Of a stretch of DNA of 64,000 bases, positions 34,916 through 42,844 are shown piece after piece. Below the pieces are notes generated by a model that searched no databases, was not told the origin of the DNA, and saw only the letters and a list, made by a program, of their open reading frames with translations. The stretch comes from JAJDXO01 sp965221855 (GTDB lineage Bacteria; Pseudomonadota; Alphaproteobacteria; Rhodospirillales; UBA2165), in the NCBI GenBank assembly GCA_965221855.1, contig CBDCSV010000006.1:310001-374000 (forward strand). Reading direction: 5' to 3'. Positions within the stretch are counted from its first letter, which is position 1. Every line of letters begins with the position of its first letter. The translations under genes and the position numbers were made by a program.

Positions 34916-34957
34916 AGGTGAGAGTGAGGAGATGCGGCCCGGCGCCTACGCCTGCGC

Positions 34958-35530
34958 CTATGCCGTGCCGCCTTCTTCGCCGCCGGCCTGGACCATCCCC
35001 TGGGCCATTCGCTGCTGGTAGAGGCTGGCGAAGTCGATCGGCGACAGCATCAGCGGGGCGAAGCCGCCGTCGCTGGTGGCGTCGGCGACGATGCGCCGGA
35101 GGAACGGGAAGAGGATCAGCGGGCACTCGACCAGGAGAACCGGCGCGAGCGCCTCCTGCGGCACGTTGACCATGAACAGGCCCGCATACTCCATTTCCAG
35201 GATGTAGCAGAGCTGATCCTGGACCTTCGCCTCGGCGCGGATCTTCAGGACCACCTCGTAGAAATTCTCGCCGACGCCGTTGGCCGCGACATCCACCTCG
35301 ATGGGGATGTTGGGCATCTCGTTCTGCAGCGCCTCGAAGACCTGCGGCGTGTTGGGGGCCTCGAACGACAAATCCTTGATGTACTGGCCGCTGATGGCGA
35401 TGGACGACATCTGTTCCCCGCCGGCGCCCCCGGCGGCATCGGATGCGTCGGGCGCGTCGGGCTCGGGGGTGAACCGTTCCGCCGGGATCGGGCTGTCCCC
35501 GCCCCCGTTTTTGTCGTCTTTGTCGGCCAT
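34958..35530 (-). CDS. secB: Protein-export chaperone SecB
   Basis: A 190-residue chaperone that keeps preproteins unfolded for SecA/SecYEG. The core (about 40-175) has ISGQYIKDLSFEAPNTPQVF, YEVVLKIRAEAKV, QLCYILEMEYAGLFMV, and LLVECPLILFPFLRRIVADATSDGGFAPLMLSPIDFASLYQQR, all standard for alphaproteobacterial SecB. The first ~40 residues are a low-complexity Asp/Ala/Gly extension. It reads divergently from the timA-mltA side and is paired with fxsA on the same strand. Confidence 0.96.
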   Translation of the reverse strand: MADKDDKNGGGDSPIPAERFTPEPDAPDASDAAGGAGGEQMSSIAISGQYIKDLSFEAPNTPQVFEALQNEMPNIPIEVDVAANGVGENFYEVVLKIRAEAKVQDQLCYILEMEYAGLFMVNVPQEALAPVLLVECPLILFPFLRRIVADATSDGGFAPLMLSPIDFASLYQQRMAQGMVQAGGEEGGTA

Positions 35531-35563
35531 GTAAGCAGATCCTTTTCGGAAGATTGGTTTGGT

Positions 35564-36142
35564 TCAGCGCTCGTTGGAAAGCGCGGGATGAGTGACCGTC
35601 GGCGAGCGCGGGGGATCGCCGCCGTCTTCGTCTTCATCGATGACGGTGAAGTCCCCGTCGATGGTCTTGCCCCCGGGGGGCGCGGGACCGCTTGGGCCGT
35701 CGCCATCGGTTTCGTGTGCGTGGAAGGTGCGGACGGCGGCCCGCGCCGCGAAGAGCGAGCCCAGGCCGCGGCGGATCGCGGCCCGGAACGGCGGCAGGAA
35801 CAACAAGAGGCCGGCGCCGTCGGTGACGAAGCCCGGCGTCAGCAGCAGCGCGCCGGCGAACACCAGGCAGACCCCGTCGAACAGCTCCTTGACCGGCAAT
35901 TCGCCCCGCTCCAGATTTTCGCGGGCCCGGTACAGGGTCGAGAGGCCCTGAACCCTGAGCAGCACGGACCCGGCGAGCGCCGTCGCGACCACCGCGCCCA
36001 GGGTCGGCCACAGGCCGATTTCACCGCCGACGGCGACGAATACGGCGATTTCCAGCAGGGGAACGCCGACGAACAGGGCGAAAAGAATGTATCCCATCCA
36101 GGTTCGCTTTTCCGTGACTTGCCCTTTGGAGACAAAAGGCAT
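35564..36142 (-). CDS. FxsA family membrane protein
   Basis: A 192-residue inner-membrane protein. The N-terminal FxsA domain has YILFALFVGVPLLEIAVFVAVGGEIG, VVATALAGSVLLRVQGL and LVFAGALLLTPGFVTDGAGLLLFLPPFR, giving three to four helices. The C-terminal tail is hydrophilic and acidic (DGDFTVIDEDEDGG). The name comes from E. coli FxsA, whose overexpression affects phage T7 F exclusion; the physiological role is unclear. A start at 36097 (MGYILF) is equally plausible and would give 177 residues. The gene is upstream of secB in the same direction, 33 bp away. Confidence 0.88.
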   Translation of the reverse strand: MPFVSKGQVTEKRTWMGYILFALFVGVPLLEIAVFVAVGGEIGLWPTLGAVVATALAGSVLLRVQGLSTLYRARENLERGELPVKELFDGVCLVFAGALLLTPGFVTDGAGLLLFLPPFRAAIRRGLGSLFAARAAVRTFHAHETDGDGPSGPAPPGGKTIDGDFTVIDEDEDGGDPPRSPTVTHPALSNER

Positions 36143-36280
36143 ATGTAAACCGGGTAGGCTGGAGGATATGTAGTTTCCGCGACCGAACCGGTTCCTGGGA
36201 TCGTGCGTGTCGATCCGGGAGTTTCTACCCCGCCGGCTGGACAGGGTCCAGCGGCAGATTGCGGGCCTGGACATGGAACG

Positions 36281-36967
36281 ATGGGCGAAGGCTTCCAGTT
36301 CATTGACATAATTCTGTTCGCGATGATCGCGGCGTTCCTGATTCTCAGGCTGCGCAGCGTGCTCGGCCGCCGGCAGGACAACGGCGGCCCGCCTTCGGAC
36401 CCGTTCTCCCGCGGATCCCGGCAGGGACCCCAGGAGGACAACGTCGTTCAGCTGCCCGATCAGTCCGAACCGCTCGATCCCGACGCCGAACCGGAGAAGC
36501 AGGAACCGGCGACGCCGCTGGAGGCCGGGTTCACGCAAATCCAAATCGCCGATCCCTCCTTCGACCACGAGGAATTCCTGGTCGGCGCCCGCACGGCGTT
36601 CGAGTTCATCATTCAGGCGTTCGCCGAAGGCGATATCGAAACGCTGGAATCCCTGCTCAACGACGAGGTGTACCAGAACTTCCTGTCGGCCATCCGCGCC
36701 CGCGAGGCGGCCAACGAGACCCTGGAAAACACCCTGGTCCGCATCCGCGCCGCCGACGCCATCGAGGCCTATATGGACGGCGCGGTCGCCTTCGTCACCA
36801 TGAAGATCGTTTCCGAACAGGTGAACGTCACCCGCGACGCCGCCGGCGAAGCGGTGCACGGCGATCCCGGCCACATCACCGAAATCACCGACATCTGGAC
36901 CTTCGCCCGCGACACGAACTCCCGCGACCCCAACTGGGAATTGGTGGCCACCCGCTCCCTCGAGTAG
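36281..36967 (+). CDS. Tim44-like domain protein (TimA-type)
   Basis: A 228-residue protein with one N-terminal transmembrane helix (IDIILFAMIAAFLILRLRSVLG, residues ~7-28), a proline/acid-rich linker (~30-85) and a C-terminal Tim44-like domain (~95-225; AFEFIIQAFAEGDIETLESLLND, ITEITDIWTFARD). Alphaproteobacterial homologues of mitochondrial Tim44 have been linked to inner-membrane protein handling. It is divergent from fxsA-secB and 39 bp upstream of mltA, a conserved arrangement. Confidence 0.92.
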   Translation: MGEGFQFIDIILFAMIAAFLILRLRSVLGRRQDNGGPPSDPFSRGSRQGPQEDNVVQLPDQSEPLDPDAEPEKQEPATPLEAGFTQIQIADPSFDHEEFLVGARTAFEFIIQAFAEGDIETLESLLNDEVYQNFLSAIRAREAANETLENTLVRIRAADAIEAYMDGAVAFVTMKIVSEQVNVTRDAAGEAVHGDPGHITEITDIWTFARDTNSRDPNWELVATRSLE

Positions 36968-36977
36968 CCCCATGCCG

Positions 36978-37003
36978 CGAAAAGAGGCCGTGAAAAGAGG
37001 CCG
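36978..37003 (+). repeat. 13-bp tandem duplication before mltA
   Basis: GAAAAGAGGCCGT occurs twice head-to-tail immediately upstream of the mltA GTG start (37007). Each unit contains AAGAGG, a usable Shine-Dalgarno core. Spacing suits only the second copy. Confidence 0.8.
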
Positions 37004-37006
37004 TCC

Positions 37007-38296
37007 GTGAGCCGCGCCCGGTCCTTCGCCGCCAAGTTGGCCGGCCGCCTGTCGCGGCCATCCATCTTCCCGTTACTGGTCCTGGTTCTGGCCCTCGGCC
37101 TGGGCGCCTGCGCCGAAGTCACTCCGTTGACGCCCGGCCCGCCGCCGGAACCGAAACCCGCCCCGAAACCCGCCCCGAAACCCGCCCCTGGCGCCGCCGC
37201 CCTCCGGCTGATTCCCGTAGGCTTCGGCGCGCTCAACGGCTGGGCCGGCGACGATCATCGGGCCGCCCTCGGCGCCATGGCGCGAAGCTGCGCCAAGTTT
37301 TCGCGGCAGCCCGCCGCCCGGCCGGTGGGCCCGGATGCCCGGTTCGGGCGGATGGCCGACTGGGCCCCGGCCTGCGCGGCCCTGCCGGCGGCCGCCGGCC
37401 GCGGCGCCGCGCGCCGGTACTTCGAAGCCAACTTCCGGGTCTTCCGGCTCGAGGGCGCCGCCGGCCCGCGGGGCCTGATCACCGGCTATTACGAGCCCGA
37501 ATTGCGCGGTTCGTGGCGCCGGGGCGGGCCATACCAATATCCCCTCCACAAGAAGCCGGGCGATCTGGTGTCGGTGGATTTGGGCCGGTTTTCCGGCGAG
37601 TGGAAGGGCCGCCACATCGCCGGGCGGGTCCGGGGCAGCCGGCTGGAACCCTATGACGAGCGGCGCCGGATCAACGGCGGCTCGCTGGCGGGCCGGGGTC
37701 TGGAACTGCTGTGGCTGGACGATCCGGTGGATGCGTTCTTCCTCCACGTCCAGGGGTCGGGACGGGTGCGCATGGCCGACGGCACGCTGGCCCGCGTCGG
37801 GTTCGCCGGGCGCAACGGCCACGCCTACACCGCCATCGGCCGGGTATTGGTCGAGCAGGGCGAGCTGTCGGCGGACGGCGTGTCGCTGCAGTCGATCCGG
37901 CGCTGGCTGGCCGCCAACCCGTCGCGGGCCCGGGGGATCATGGACGCCAACCGCTCCTACATCTTCTTCCGCCTGATCACGGGCGTGAGCGACGGCGACG
38001 GCCCCATCGGCGCCCAGGGCGTTGCGCTGACGCCCGGGCGCAGCTTGGCGGTCGACCGGGGCAAGCTGCCCCTGGGCGCGCCGGTGTGGCTCGAAACCCG
38101 CGACCCGCTGGACCGGAGCCGCCCCATCCGGCGGCTGATGATCGCCCAGGATACGGGCGGCGCCATCCGCGGCGCGGTCCGGGGAGACTTCTTCTGGGGG
38201 GCGGGCGCCCGGGCCGAGGCGGCGGCCGGCGAAATGCAGGAGCCCGGCACCTTCCATATCCTGCTGCCCCGCACCATTGCCGTTCTGGGATCGTAA
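37007..38296 (+). CDS. mltA: Membrane-bound lytic murein transglycosylase A
   Basis: A 429-residue lipoprotein that cleaves peptidoglycan to 1,6-anhydromuropeptides. The signal sequence ends LALGLGAC (lipobox cysteine near residue 35), followed by a PKPAP repeat linker. The MltA domain includes GLITGYYEPELRGSW, FFLHVQGSGRVRMADGTLARVGFAG and YIFFRLI. The C-terminal 3D domain has LMIAQDTGGAIRGAVRGDFFWG, with the catalytic aspartate of the family. It starts at GTG 37007. Its neighbours timA and smr fit the common alphaproteobacterial cluster. Confidence 0.95.
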   Translation: MSRARSFAAKLAGRLSRPSIFPLLVLVLALGLGACAEVTPLTPGPPPEPKPAPKPAPKPAPGAAALRLIPVGFGALNGWAGDDHRAALGAMARSCAKFSRQPAARPVGPDARFGRMADWAPACAALPAAAGRGAARRYFEANFRVFRLEGAAGPRGLITGYYEPELRGSWRRGGPYQYPLHKKPGDLVSVDLGRFSGEWKGRHIAGRVRGSRLEPYDERRRINGGSLAGRGLELLWLDDPVDAFFLHVQGSGRVRMADGTLARVGFAGRNGHAYTAIGRVLVEQGELSADGVSLQSIRRWLAANPSRARGIMDANRSYIFFRLITGVSDGDGPIGAQGVALTPGRSLAVDRGKLPLGAPVWLETRDPLDRSRPIRRLMIAQDTGGAIRGAVRGDFFWGAGARAEAAAGEMQEPGTFHILLPRTIAVLGS

Positions 38297-38342
38297 TTTC
38301 AATATGTATACCAAAGGGGTCCCAATCGGACACTAAATGTGC

Positions 38343-38348
38343 TATAAG
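38343..38348 (+). promoter_or_regulatory. Candidate -10 element for the structured RNA
   Basis: TATAAG lies 7 bp upstream of the point where the conserved-looking stem begins (38355), so initiation there would give an RNA whose 5' end pairs with its 3' end. No clear -35 hexamer is visible. Confidence 0.4.
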
Positions 38349-38354
38349 GCTCCC

Positions 38355-38487
38355 AACGTGAGCGACACGGTGAGACTCCCCGCCGTGGCACCATCATTCG
38401 ATGGGAGCGCAATGGGGGAACTTAGGGAGCACCCTCCTCACGTTTAGCGCCGGTGCGGCCAATAATTTGTCGCACCGGTTTGCTTTT
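38355..38487 (+). ncRNA. Candidate structured RNA with own terminator, possibly 6S RNA
   Basis: AACGTGAG (38355-38362) pairs with CTCACGTT (38437-38444). Within lie a CACGG/CCGTG hairpin (38366-38387) and a CCATC/GATGG hairpin (38391-38404). A perfect 8-bp terminator stem with a T-rich tail follows. A closing stem around a large internal region is the general plan of 6S RNA, and segments such as GAGACTCCCCGCCGTGG and GGGAGCACCC look familiar from alphaproteobacterial 6S. I cannot confirm this without a covariance search. No protein frame is supported here. Confidence 0.45.
38450..38487 (+). terminator. Intrinsic terminator
   Basis: CCGGTGCG (38450-38457) and CGCACCGG (38471-38478) form a perfect 8-bp stem around a 13-nt AT-rich loop. 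TTTGCTTTT follows directly. It would end the candidate RNA at 38355. Confidence 0.8.
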
Positions 38488-38543
38488 GTGATCTCGCAGA
38501 AGTTTTTGCCGAAGCGTATCCGGCGTTTTGGAAGCCGTTTACG

Positions 38544-38638
38544 CACCCCCTCACCCTGACCCTCTCCCCCTTCGAGGGGGAGAGGGATACGGAGGTTTGG
38601 CGAGCCTGCGAGCCTTAGCCGAAGCTGGGTGAGGGGGA
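38544..38638. repeat. Dispersed palindromic intergenic repeat, short copy R12
   Basis: ACCCCCTCACCCTGACCCTC, a CTCCCCCTTCGAGGGGGAG hairpin, then GATACGGAGGTTTGGCGAGC and AGCCGAAGCTGGGTGAGGGG. It has only one of the two hairpins. With the candidate RNA it accounts for most of the 38297-38728 gap. Confidence 0.85.
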
Positions 38639-38728
38639 TCTTGTGGCGACACCGCGGCAGGGAATCAACTCAATCGAACCATCTCGCTGGCACTTGCCTC
38701 GAATCCGGTTAATCGCCATATTGGCCGT

Positions 38729-39295
38729 ATGGCGAAAAAGGGCTCGAAAACCGGGGATTCCGGCGGCATCGGCGCGGACGACGCCAAGCTTCTGGAGCAG
38801 GCGTTCACCGACGTCGCGCCGCTGCCGGGCCGCGAGGTGCGGCCCGGCGCCGAACCGGCGAAACCGAAGCCGAAGCCCCGGGCCGCAACCCCTTCCGGCC
38901 GGACCCCGGACCCGGCGCCGTCGGAACTCCCCGAACTCCGCGCCGGGGACACGCCGGGGGTCGACAAGAAAACCCAGCAGAAGATGCGCCGGGGCCAGAT
39001 CGAAATCGAGGGACGCCTGGATCTCCACGGCATGTACCAGGACGAGGCGTTCCGGGCGCTCGAGGAGTTTCTCGCCGGCTCCCAGGCGGCGGGCAGGAAA
39101 TGCGTCCTGGTGATCACCGGCAAGGGAACCCGCCCCGATGGGCCCGAGGGCGAGCGCATCGGCGTCCTGCGCCGGGCGGTGCCCGGCTGGCTCAACCGGG
39201 CGGGGCTCCGCGAGCGCGTCCAAAGCTTCCGCGAGGCGGCCCCCAACCACGGCGGGTCGGGCGCCCTCTACGTCCTGTTGCGGCGGGCCAGATGA
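38729..39295 (+). CDS. Smr/MutS2-domain protein
   Basis: A 188-residue protein with a disordered N-terminus rich in Pro, Ala and Lys (~30-80) and a C-terminal Smr domain (~88-188). The domain contains LDLHGMYQDEAFRALEEFL, VLVITGKGTRPDGPEGERIGVLRRAVPGWL and HGGSGALYVLLRRA. Smr domains often have nicking or RNA endonuclease activity. The function of this stand-alone type is not defined. Its stop overlaps the next start by 4 bp (ATGA), so it is cotranslated with the XRE gene. Confidence 0.93.
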   Translation: MAKKGSKTGDSGGIGADDAKLLEQAFTDVAPLPGREVRPGAEPAKPKPKPRAATPSGRTPDPAPSELPELRAGDTPGVDKKTQQKMRRGQIEIEGRLDLHGMYQDEAFRALEEFLAGSQAAGRKCVLVITGKGTRPDGPEGERIGVLRRAVPGWLNRAGLRERVQSFREAAPNHGGSGALYVLLRRAR

Positions 39296-39678
39296 CCCCG
39301 TTCGGCGCCCGGGTGCGGGAACTCCGCGGCAGGCACGGCATCCAGCTCAAGAAAATGGCCGCCGATCTGCAGGTGTCGCCGGCCTATCTCTCGGCCCTCG
39401 AACACGGCAAGCGGGGCCGCCCGGGCCCCGGCTTCGTCATGCAGATCGCCAATTATTTCGAGCTGATCTGGGACGAGGTGGACGAGCTGAAGGAACTGGC
39501 CGGGCTGTCCCACCCCAGGGTGCCGGTGGAGACCGGCGGGCTGACGCCTAAGGCGACCCTGCTCGCCAACCTCATGGCCCGGCACATCTCGGAGCTCGAC
39601 GACGCCACCATCGAGCGCATCCTCGCCGAGATGGGCTTTGATGAGGTAGAGGCCTATCGGGAGTGGGTAAGTGAATGA
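39292..39678 (+). CDS. XRE-family transcriptional regulator
   Basis: A 128-residue protein with an N-terminal Cro/XRE HTH (FGARVRELRGRHGIQLKKMAADLQVSPAYLSALEHGKRGRPG, residues ~4-44) and a helical C-terminus (LLANLMARHISELDDATIERILAEMG). It is coupled to the smr gene by an ATGA overlap, an arrangement common in Alphaproteobacteria. Its base composition matches the chromosomal core rather than the adjacent AT-rich NACHT gene, so it is probably not a dedicated regulator of that gene. Confidence 0.9.
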   Translation: MTPFGARVRELRGRHGIQLKKMAADLQVSPAYLSALEHGKRGRPGPGFVMQIANYFELIWDEVDELKELAGLSHPRVPVETGGLTPKATLLANLMARHISELDDATIERILAEMGFDEVEAYREWVSE

Positions 39679-39790
39679 CGTGGACGTAATTTTCCGTTAT
39701 TGGCAGAACCACAGAATCAAAACTCACGCCACACCAAAAACGCGTGGTGGTGTGATCTTTTCCGTCCAGAGATAGGAGGGGGATTGGAAC

Positions 39791-41710
39791 ATGAGTGACA
39801 TTGACGAAAATCTATCTGATGTCGCCAAGAAACCCATAGCTGATGCCATTGATGCACTCCTGGGGCCCAAACTCAAGCAACTCAAGGAATGGAGCGAAGT
39901 TCGGGAAGCGAAGAAGCAGGCTGAGCAAAAGAACCTAGACAAGAGGATGTCCAGGTATCTCGATAGATTCCTGAGAACTGCCAGCCACCTTCAATCGATT
40001 GTATTTCCGCAATCCAACTTGCCGTTGAACGTCATCTACGAACCGTTGATTGTCGGAGAGTTAGAGCCAACTTATGAACAAAGTGTTGTTTCTGTGCCTC
40101 AACTGTGTGCCATTGAGGAACATATTACTGTAATCGACAACGGCGGAATGGGTAAAACCACCTTTGCGAAGCACGTTTCGCTGCAAATCTTCGATCACTG
40201 GGAAAAAATTCCGATATTTTTCAATCTCCGACAGTTGGGTCACGAAAGTGATCTTGCCGATGAAGTTCGAGCTGAACTAAATGAACTAGGCCAGAATTTT
40301 CCCAAAAGACTGTTCGAAACCCTGTTGGAAAACGGCAGGCTGTTTATTGTCCTGGACGGTTTCGACGAGATTGACCCGCCGATCCAAGTTTCCGCCCGCA
40401 GTCAGATTGAAGACCTCGCCCGAAAGTGTGGCTTAAGTCGGATGATGCTGACATCTCGCCCCCAATCAAACATTCCAAACTTAGAGAATGGGCGCGTGTT
40501 CAGGCTAGAGCCACTGATAAAATCTCAAGCCGAGTCGCTCGTGCAGAGATACGACAAGTTCGCGGATATTGATATCGGCAAAAAACTTATTCGAGAATTT
40601 GATCAGGTGCCGGAGGAGTTTCTGGAGACCCCGCTACTTGTCGCACTTCTGTACAAAACTTACAGTTACAATAGTTCAATCGCGACAAAGATTTCGGCCT
40701 TTTACAACGACGTCTATGAGGCTTTGTTCAAGGGGCACGACTTAACCAAATCAGGCTTTGCTCGTACAAAGAAGTCGGGCCTTGATGTTAATGAATTTCG
40801 TCGTTTGTTGCGGGCCTTCTCGTTTACCTCCTTGGTCTATGGCAAGCGAGAGTTTGAGAGTTCGAATGAGGTAGTTCGCATCATCAATGAGGCAGCAACG
40901 CTTGTTTCGGCCGCTGATTTTTCACCCCAGGATTTTCTCGACGACTTATTGGTAGCGGTTCCAATGATGGTAAACGAGGGACCGAATTACCGATTTTCGC
41001 ATAGTACTTTCGGAGAATATTTTGGAGCGGAGCACATAGCGTTCGGAAATATTGGGGAGCGAATTCTAAAAAATATCTCTGACGCTGGTCAGGAGAATAA
41101 GTTCCGACAAGTGTTTGATTTTCTACACGAATTAAATCCGGACCTATTTCGTCGCCAATTCACTCTACCGCTCGCCACCACATTTCTTAGTACCAGCAGA
41201 ACAACACGGAGCGATATTCTGCATACTGCCCGCTGTATGCTGACGGGTTATATCAGTATTTGGCCGAGGGTTGAGGTGGAATATCGCGCAGAGGATGGAA
41301 GTAATACGATCCGGCCGAGCACTTCACCACCGGTTAGCTACGGCAAAAATAGCTATTTTTACGGAGACCTAAATGGTGAAGAGCATGTAGCAATTTTTCA
41401 GAGTGACGTTCTGAGCCCCTATGACCGACTGTTGTTAGGGTCTTGGCGCGAAATGTCTCACGTGGTTGACGACGATGAGCTGTCGAATTTTAGTCACTTT
41501 GATTACGAATTCTCGGAAATTTCCGGCCGACTCCGCCTCAGGAGATGGTATGCATTGGAGTCCAATGCCCTGACCCAATGTGCGAGCATCCGCCCCCTTT
41601 CGAGAATACTCTGTAAAGAGATTCACCATCAGACAATATTTGTGGGACGCGCTCATGAGCTACGAGTATTGGATGAGGCTAAGTGTAGTTCGATCCTAGA
41701 GCGTATTTGA
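39791..41710 (+). CDS. NACHT-domain NTPase, candidate antiphage (bNACHT-like) protein
   Basis: A 639-residue STAND NTPase. A predicted coiled or helical N-terminus (~1-70) precedes Walker A NGGMGKTTFAKH (~117-128) and a NACHT-type Walker B LFIVLDGFDEID (~184-195), with the double-acidic DGFDE. A sensor-like MMLTSRPQSN follows at ~218-227. Residues ~270-440 resemble the helical NACHT-associated region, and the last ~200 have no motif I recognise. Bacterial NACHT proteins are known as antiphage effectors. The gene is conspicuously AT-rich compared with neighbours, which points to horizontal transfer. Its last codons (ERI-stop) come from the IS630 end, so the native C-terminus has been replaced. 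Confidence 0.8.
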   Translation: MSDIDENLSDVAKKPIADAIDALLGPKLKQLKEWSEVREAKKQAEQKNLDKRMSRYLDRFLRTASHLQSIVFPQSNLPLNVIYEPLIVGELEPTYEQSVVSVPQLCAIEEHITVIDNGGMGKTTFAKHVSLQIFDHWEKIPIFFNLRQLGHESDLADEVRAELNELGQNFPKRLFETLLENGRLFIVLDGFDEIDPPIQVSARSQIEDLARKCGLSRMMLTSRPQSNIPNLENGRVFRLEPLIKSQAESLVQRYDKFADIDIGKKLIREFDQVPEEFLETPLLVALLYKTYSYNSSIATKISAFYNDVYEALFKGHDLTKSGFARTKKSGLDVNEFRRLLRAFSFTSLVYGKREFESSNEVVRIINEAATLVSAADFSPQDFLDDLLVAVPMMVNEGPNYRFSHSTFGEYFGAEHIAFGNIGERILKNISDAGQENKFRQVFDFLHELNPDLFRRQFTLPLATTFLSTSRTTRSDILHTARCMLTGYISIWPRVEVEYRAEDGSNTIRPSTSPPVSYGKNSYFYGDLNGEEHVAIFQSDVLSPYDRLLLGSWREMSHVVDDDELSNFSHFDYEFSEISGRLRLRRWYALESNALTQCASIRPLSRILCKEIHHQTIFVGRAHELRVLDEAKCSSILERI

Positions 41711-41768
41711 GATTGATTGAATCATTTTAGGGATTCCCAAGTATGGGCGAACCATGATTCAAGATGGA

Positions 41769-41789
41769 TGCTGGGCAAGGAGGCCAGCA
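41769..41789 (+). promoter_or_regulatory. Hairpin with Shine-Dalgarno in its loop (IS630 copy B)
   Basis: TGCTGG-GCAAGGAGG-CCAGCA forms a 6-bp stem presenting AGGAGG in a 9-nt loop, 4 bp before the orfA ATG at 41793. Stem position, loop size and distance equal those of copy A, with a compensatory outer base pair. Confidence 0.6.
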
Positions 41790-41792
41790 TTC

Positions 41793-42152
41793 ATGGCGAG
41801 ACCTTATTCGATTGATTTGCGAGAGCGTGTTGTTTTGGCGGTTTTGGCGGGGGAGAGTTGCCGCGCTGTAGCGGCTCGGTTTGGGGTTGCGGTTTCGAGC
41901 GTGGTTAAGTGGTCGCAGCGCTACCGGCGGACGGGGAGTGTTGCGCCCGGCAAGATGGGCGGTCACCGCCGCCGGGTTCTTGAGCCCCATCGGGAGTTCA
42001 TTGTCGGCCGGATCGACCAGGAGCCGCATCTGACGCTGCATCGGTTGAGAGACGAGTTGGCCGCTCGGGGTGTCAGGGTATCCCACAGCACGGTATGGCT
42101 GTTTCTGCGCCGTGAAGGGCTGCGCTTTAAAAAAAACCCTGTTCGCCGTTGA
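41793..42152 (+). CDS. IS630 transposase frame A, second element
   Basis: A 119-residue HTH part: YSIDLRERVVLAVLAGESCRAVAARFGVAVSSVVKWSQRY, then a winged-helix segment (LTLHRLRDELAARGVRVSHSTVWLFLRREGLRFKK). It ends at a TGA shortly after an A8 tract (42129-42136), the same tract length and codon phase as in the other IS630. The catalytic half lies in the shifted frame. Confidence 0.92.
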   Translation: MARPYSIDLRERVVLAVLAGESCRAVAARFGVAVSSVVKWSQRYRRTGSVAPGKMGGHRRRVLEPHREFIVGRIDQEPHLTLHRLRDELAARGVRVSHSTVWLFLRREGLRFKKNPVRR

Positions 42153-42741
42153 ACGGGCGCGCGCGGACATCGCCCGCCATCGCAGGCGCTGGAAGGCGTG
42201 GCAGGCAAAGCTTGATCCCGAACGGCTGGTATTCATTGATGAAACCTGGATCCGGACCAATATGGCCCCGCTGCGCGGCTGGGGGCCGAAAGGGGAGCGG
42301 GTCCGCGGCTTTGCCCCCCATGGGCGGTGGCACACCCTGACCTTCATCGGCGCGCTGCGCTGCGACCGGTTCACCGCGCCCTGCGTCTTCGACGGCCCCA
42401 TCAATGGCGTGTGCTTCCGCGCCTACGTCGAGCAGCTGCTCGTGCCGACCCTGGTGCCCGGCGACATCGTCATCATGGACAATCTCGGCAGCCACAAGTC
42501 AAAAGCCGTGCGAAACGCCATCCGTGCCGCCGGAGCCAAGCTGTGGCTCCTGCCCAAATATTCCCCCGACCTCAATCCCATCGAGCAGACCTTTGCCCAA
42601 ATCAAGCACTGGATGAGAAACGCCCAGAAGCGGGAGATCGACGACTTATGGCGCCATCTCGGGAGCCTCATCGACACCATCGAGCCACAGCAATGCGCCA
42701 ACTACTTCAAAAACGCAGGATACGCTTCCGTCAAAATATGA
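42130..42741 (+). CDS. IS630 transposase frame B, second element
   Basis: The shifted frame reads KKTLFAVERARADIARHRRRW, then RLVFIDETWIRTNMAPLRGW (first D), IVIMDNLGSHKSKAVRNAI (second D) and LLPKYSPDLNPIEQTFAQIKHW (E), a complete IS630 DDE domain. Translation most likely depends on slippage at the A8 tract. It lies 103 bp before the dapD start and could affect dapD transcription. Confidence 0.92.
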   Translation, partial: KKTLFAVERARADIARHRRRWKAWQAKLDPERLVFIDETWIRTNMAPLRGWGPKGERVRGFAPHGRWHTLTFIGALRCDRFTAPCVFDGPINGVCFRAYVEQLLVPTLVPGDIVIMDNLGSHKSKAVRNAIRAAGAKLWLLPKYSPDLNPIEQTFAQIKHWMRNAQKREIDDLWRHLGSLIDTIEPQQCANYFKNAGYASVKI

Positions 42742-42844
42742 AACGCTCTAGGGCCGATCCAGCCGATTCCGGCCCGCCCAATGTTGACACCGCCGGTCCC
42801 CTGGCCCATTTTCCGGCGCTCAAAATCTTTCGAGGAACAGCGCC

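Larger units (their letters stand above)
41699..42748 (+). mobile_element. IS630-family element, copy B
   Basis: A 1050-bp element flanked by TA (41697-41698 and 42749-42750). The ends read GAGCGTATTT and, inverted, GAGCGTTTCATATTT. The encoded transposase is clearly related to, but different from, copy A, so it is a distinct IS630 type. It interrupts the 3' end of the NACHT gene and lies just upstream of dapD. Confidence 0.9.

Noticed and set aside
39292..41710. XRE regulator plus NACHT NTPase as one defence operon
   Set aside because: The XRE gene is coupled to smr by an ATGA overlap and shares core composition, while the NACHT gene is AT-rich and separated by 112 bp, so a joint origin is not supported.
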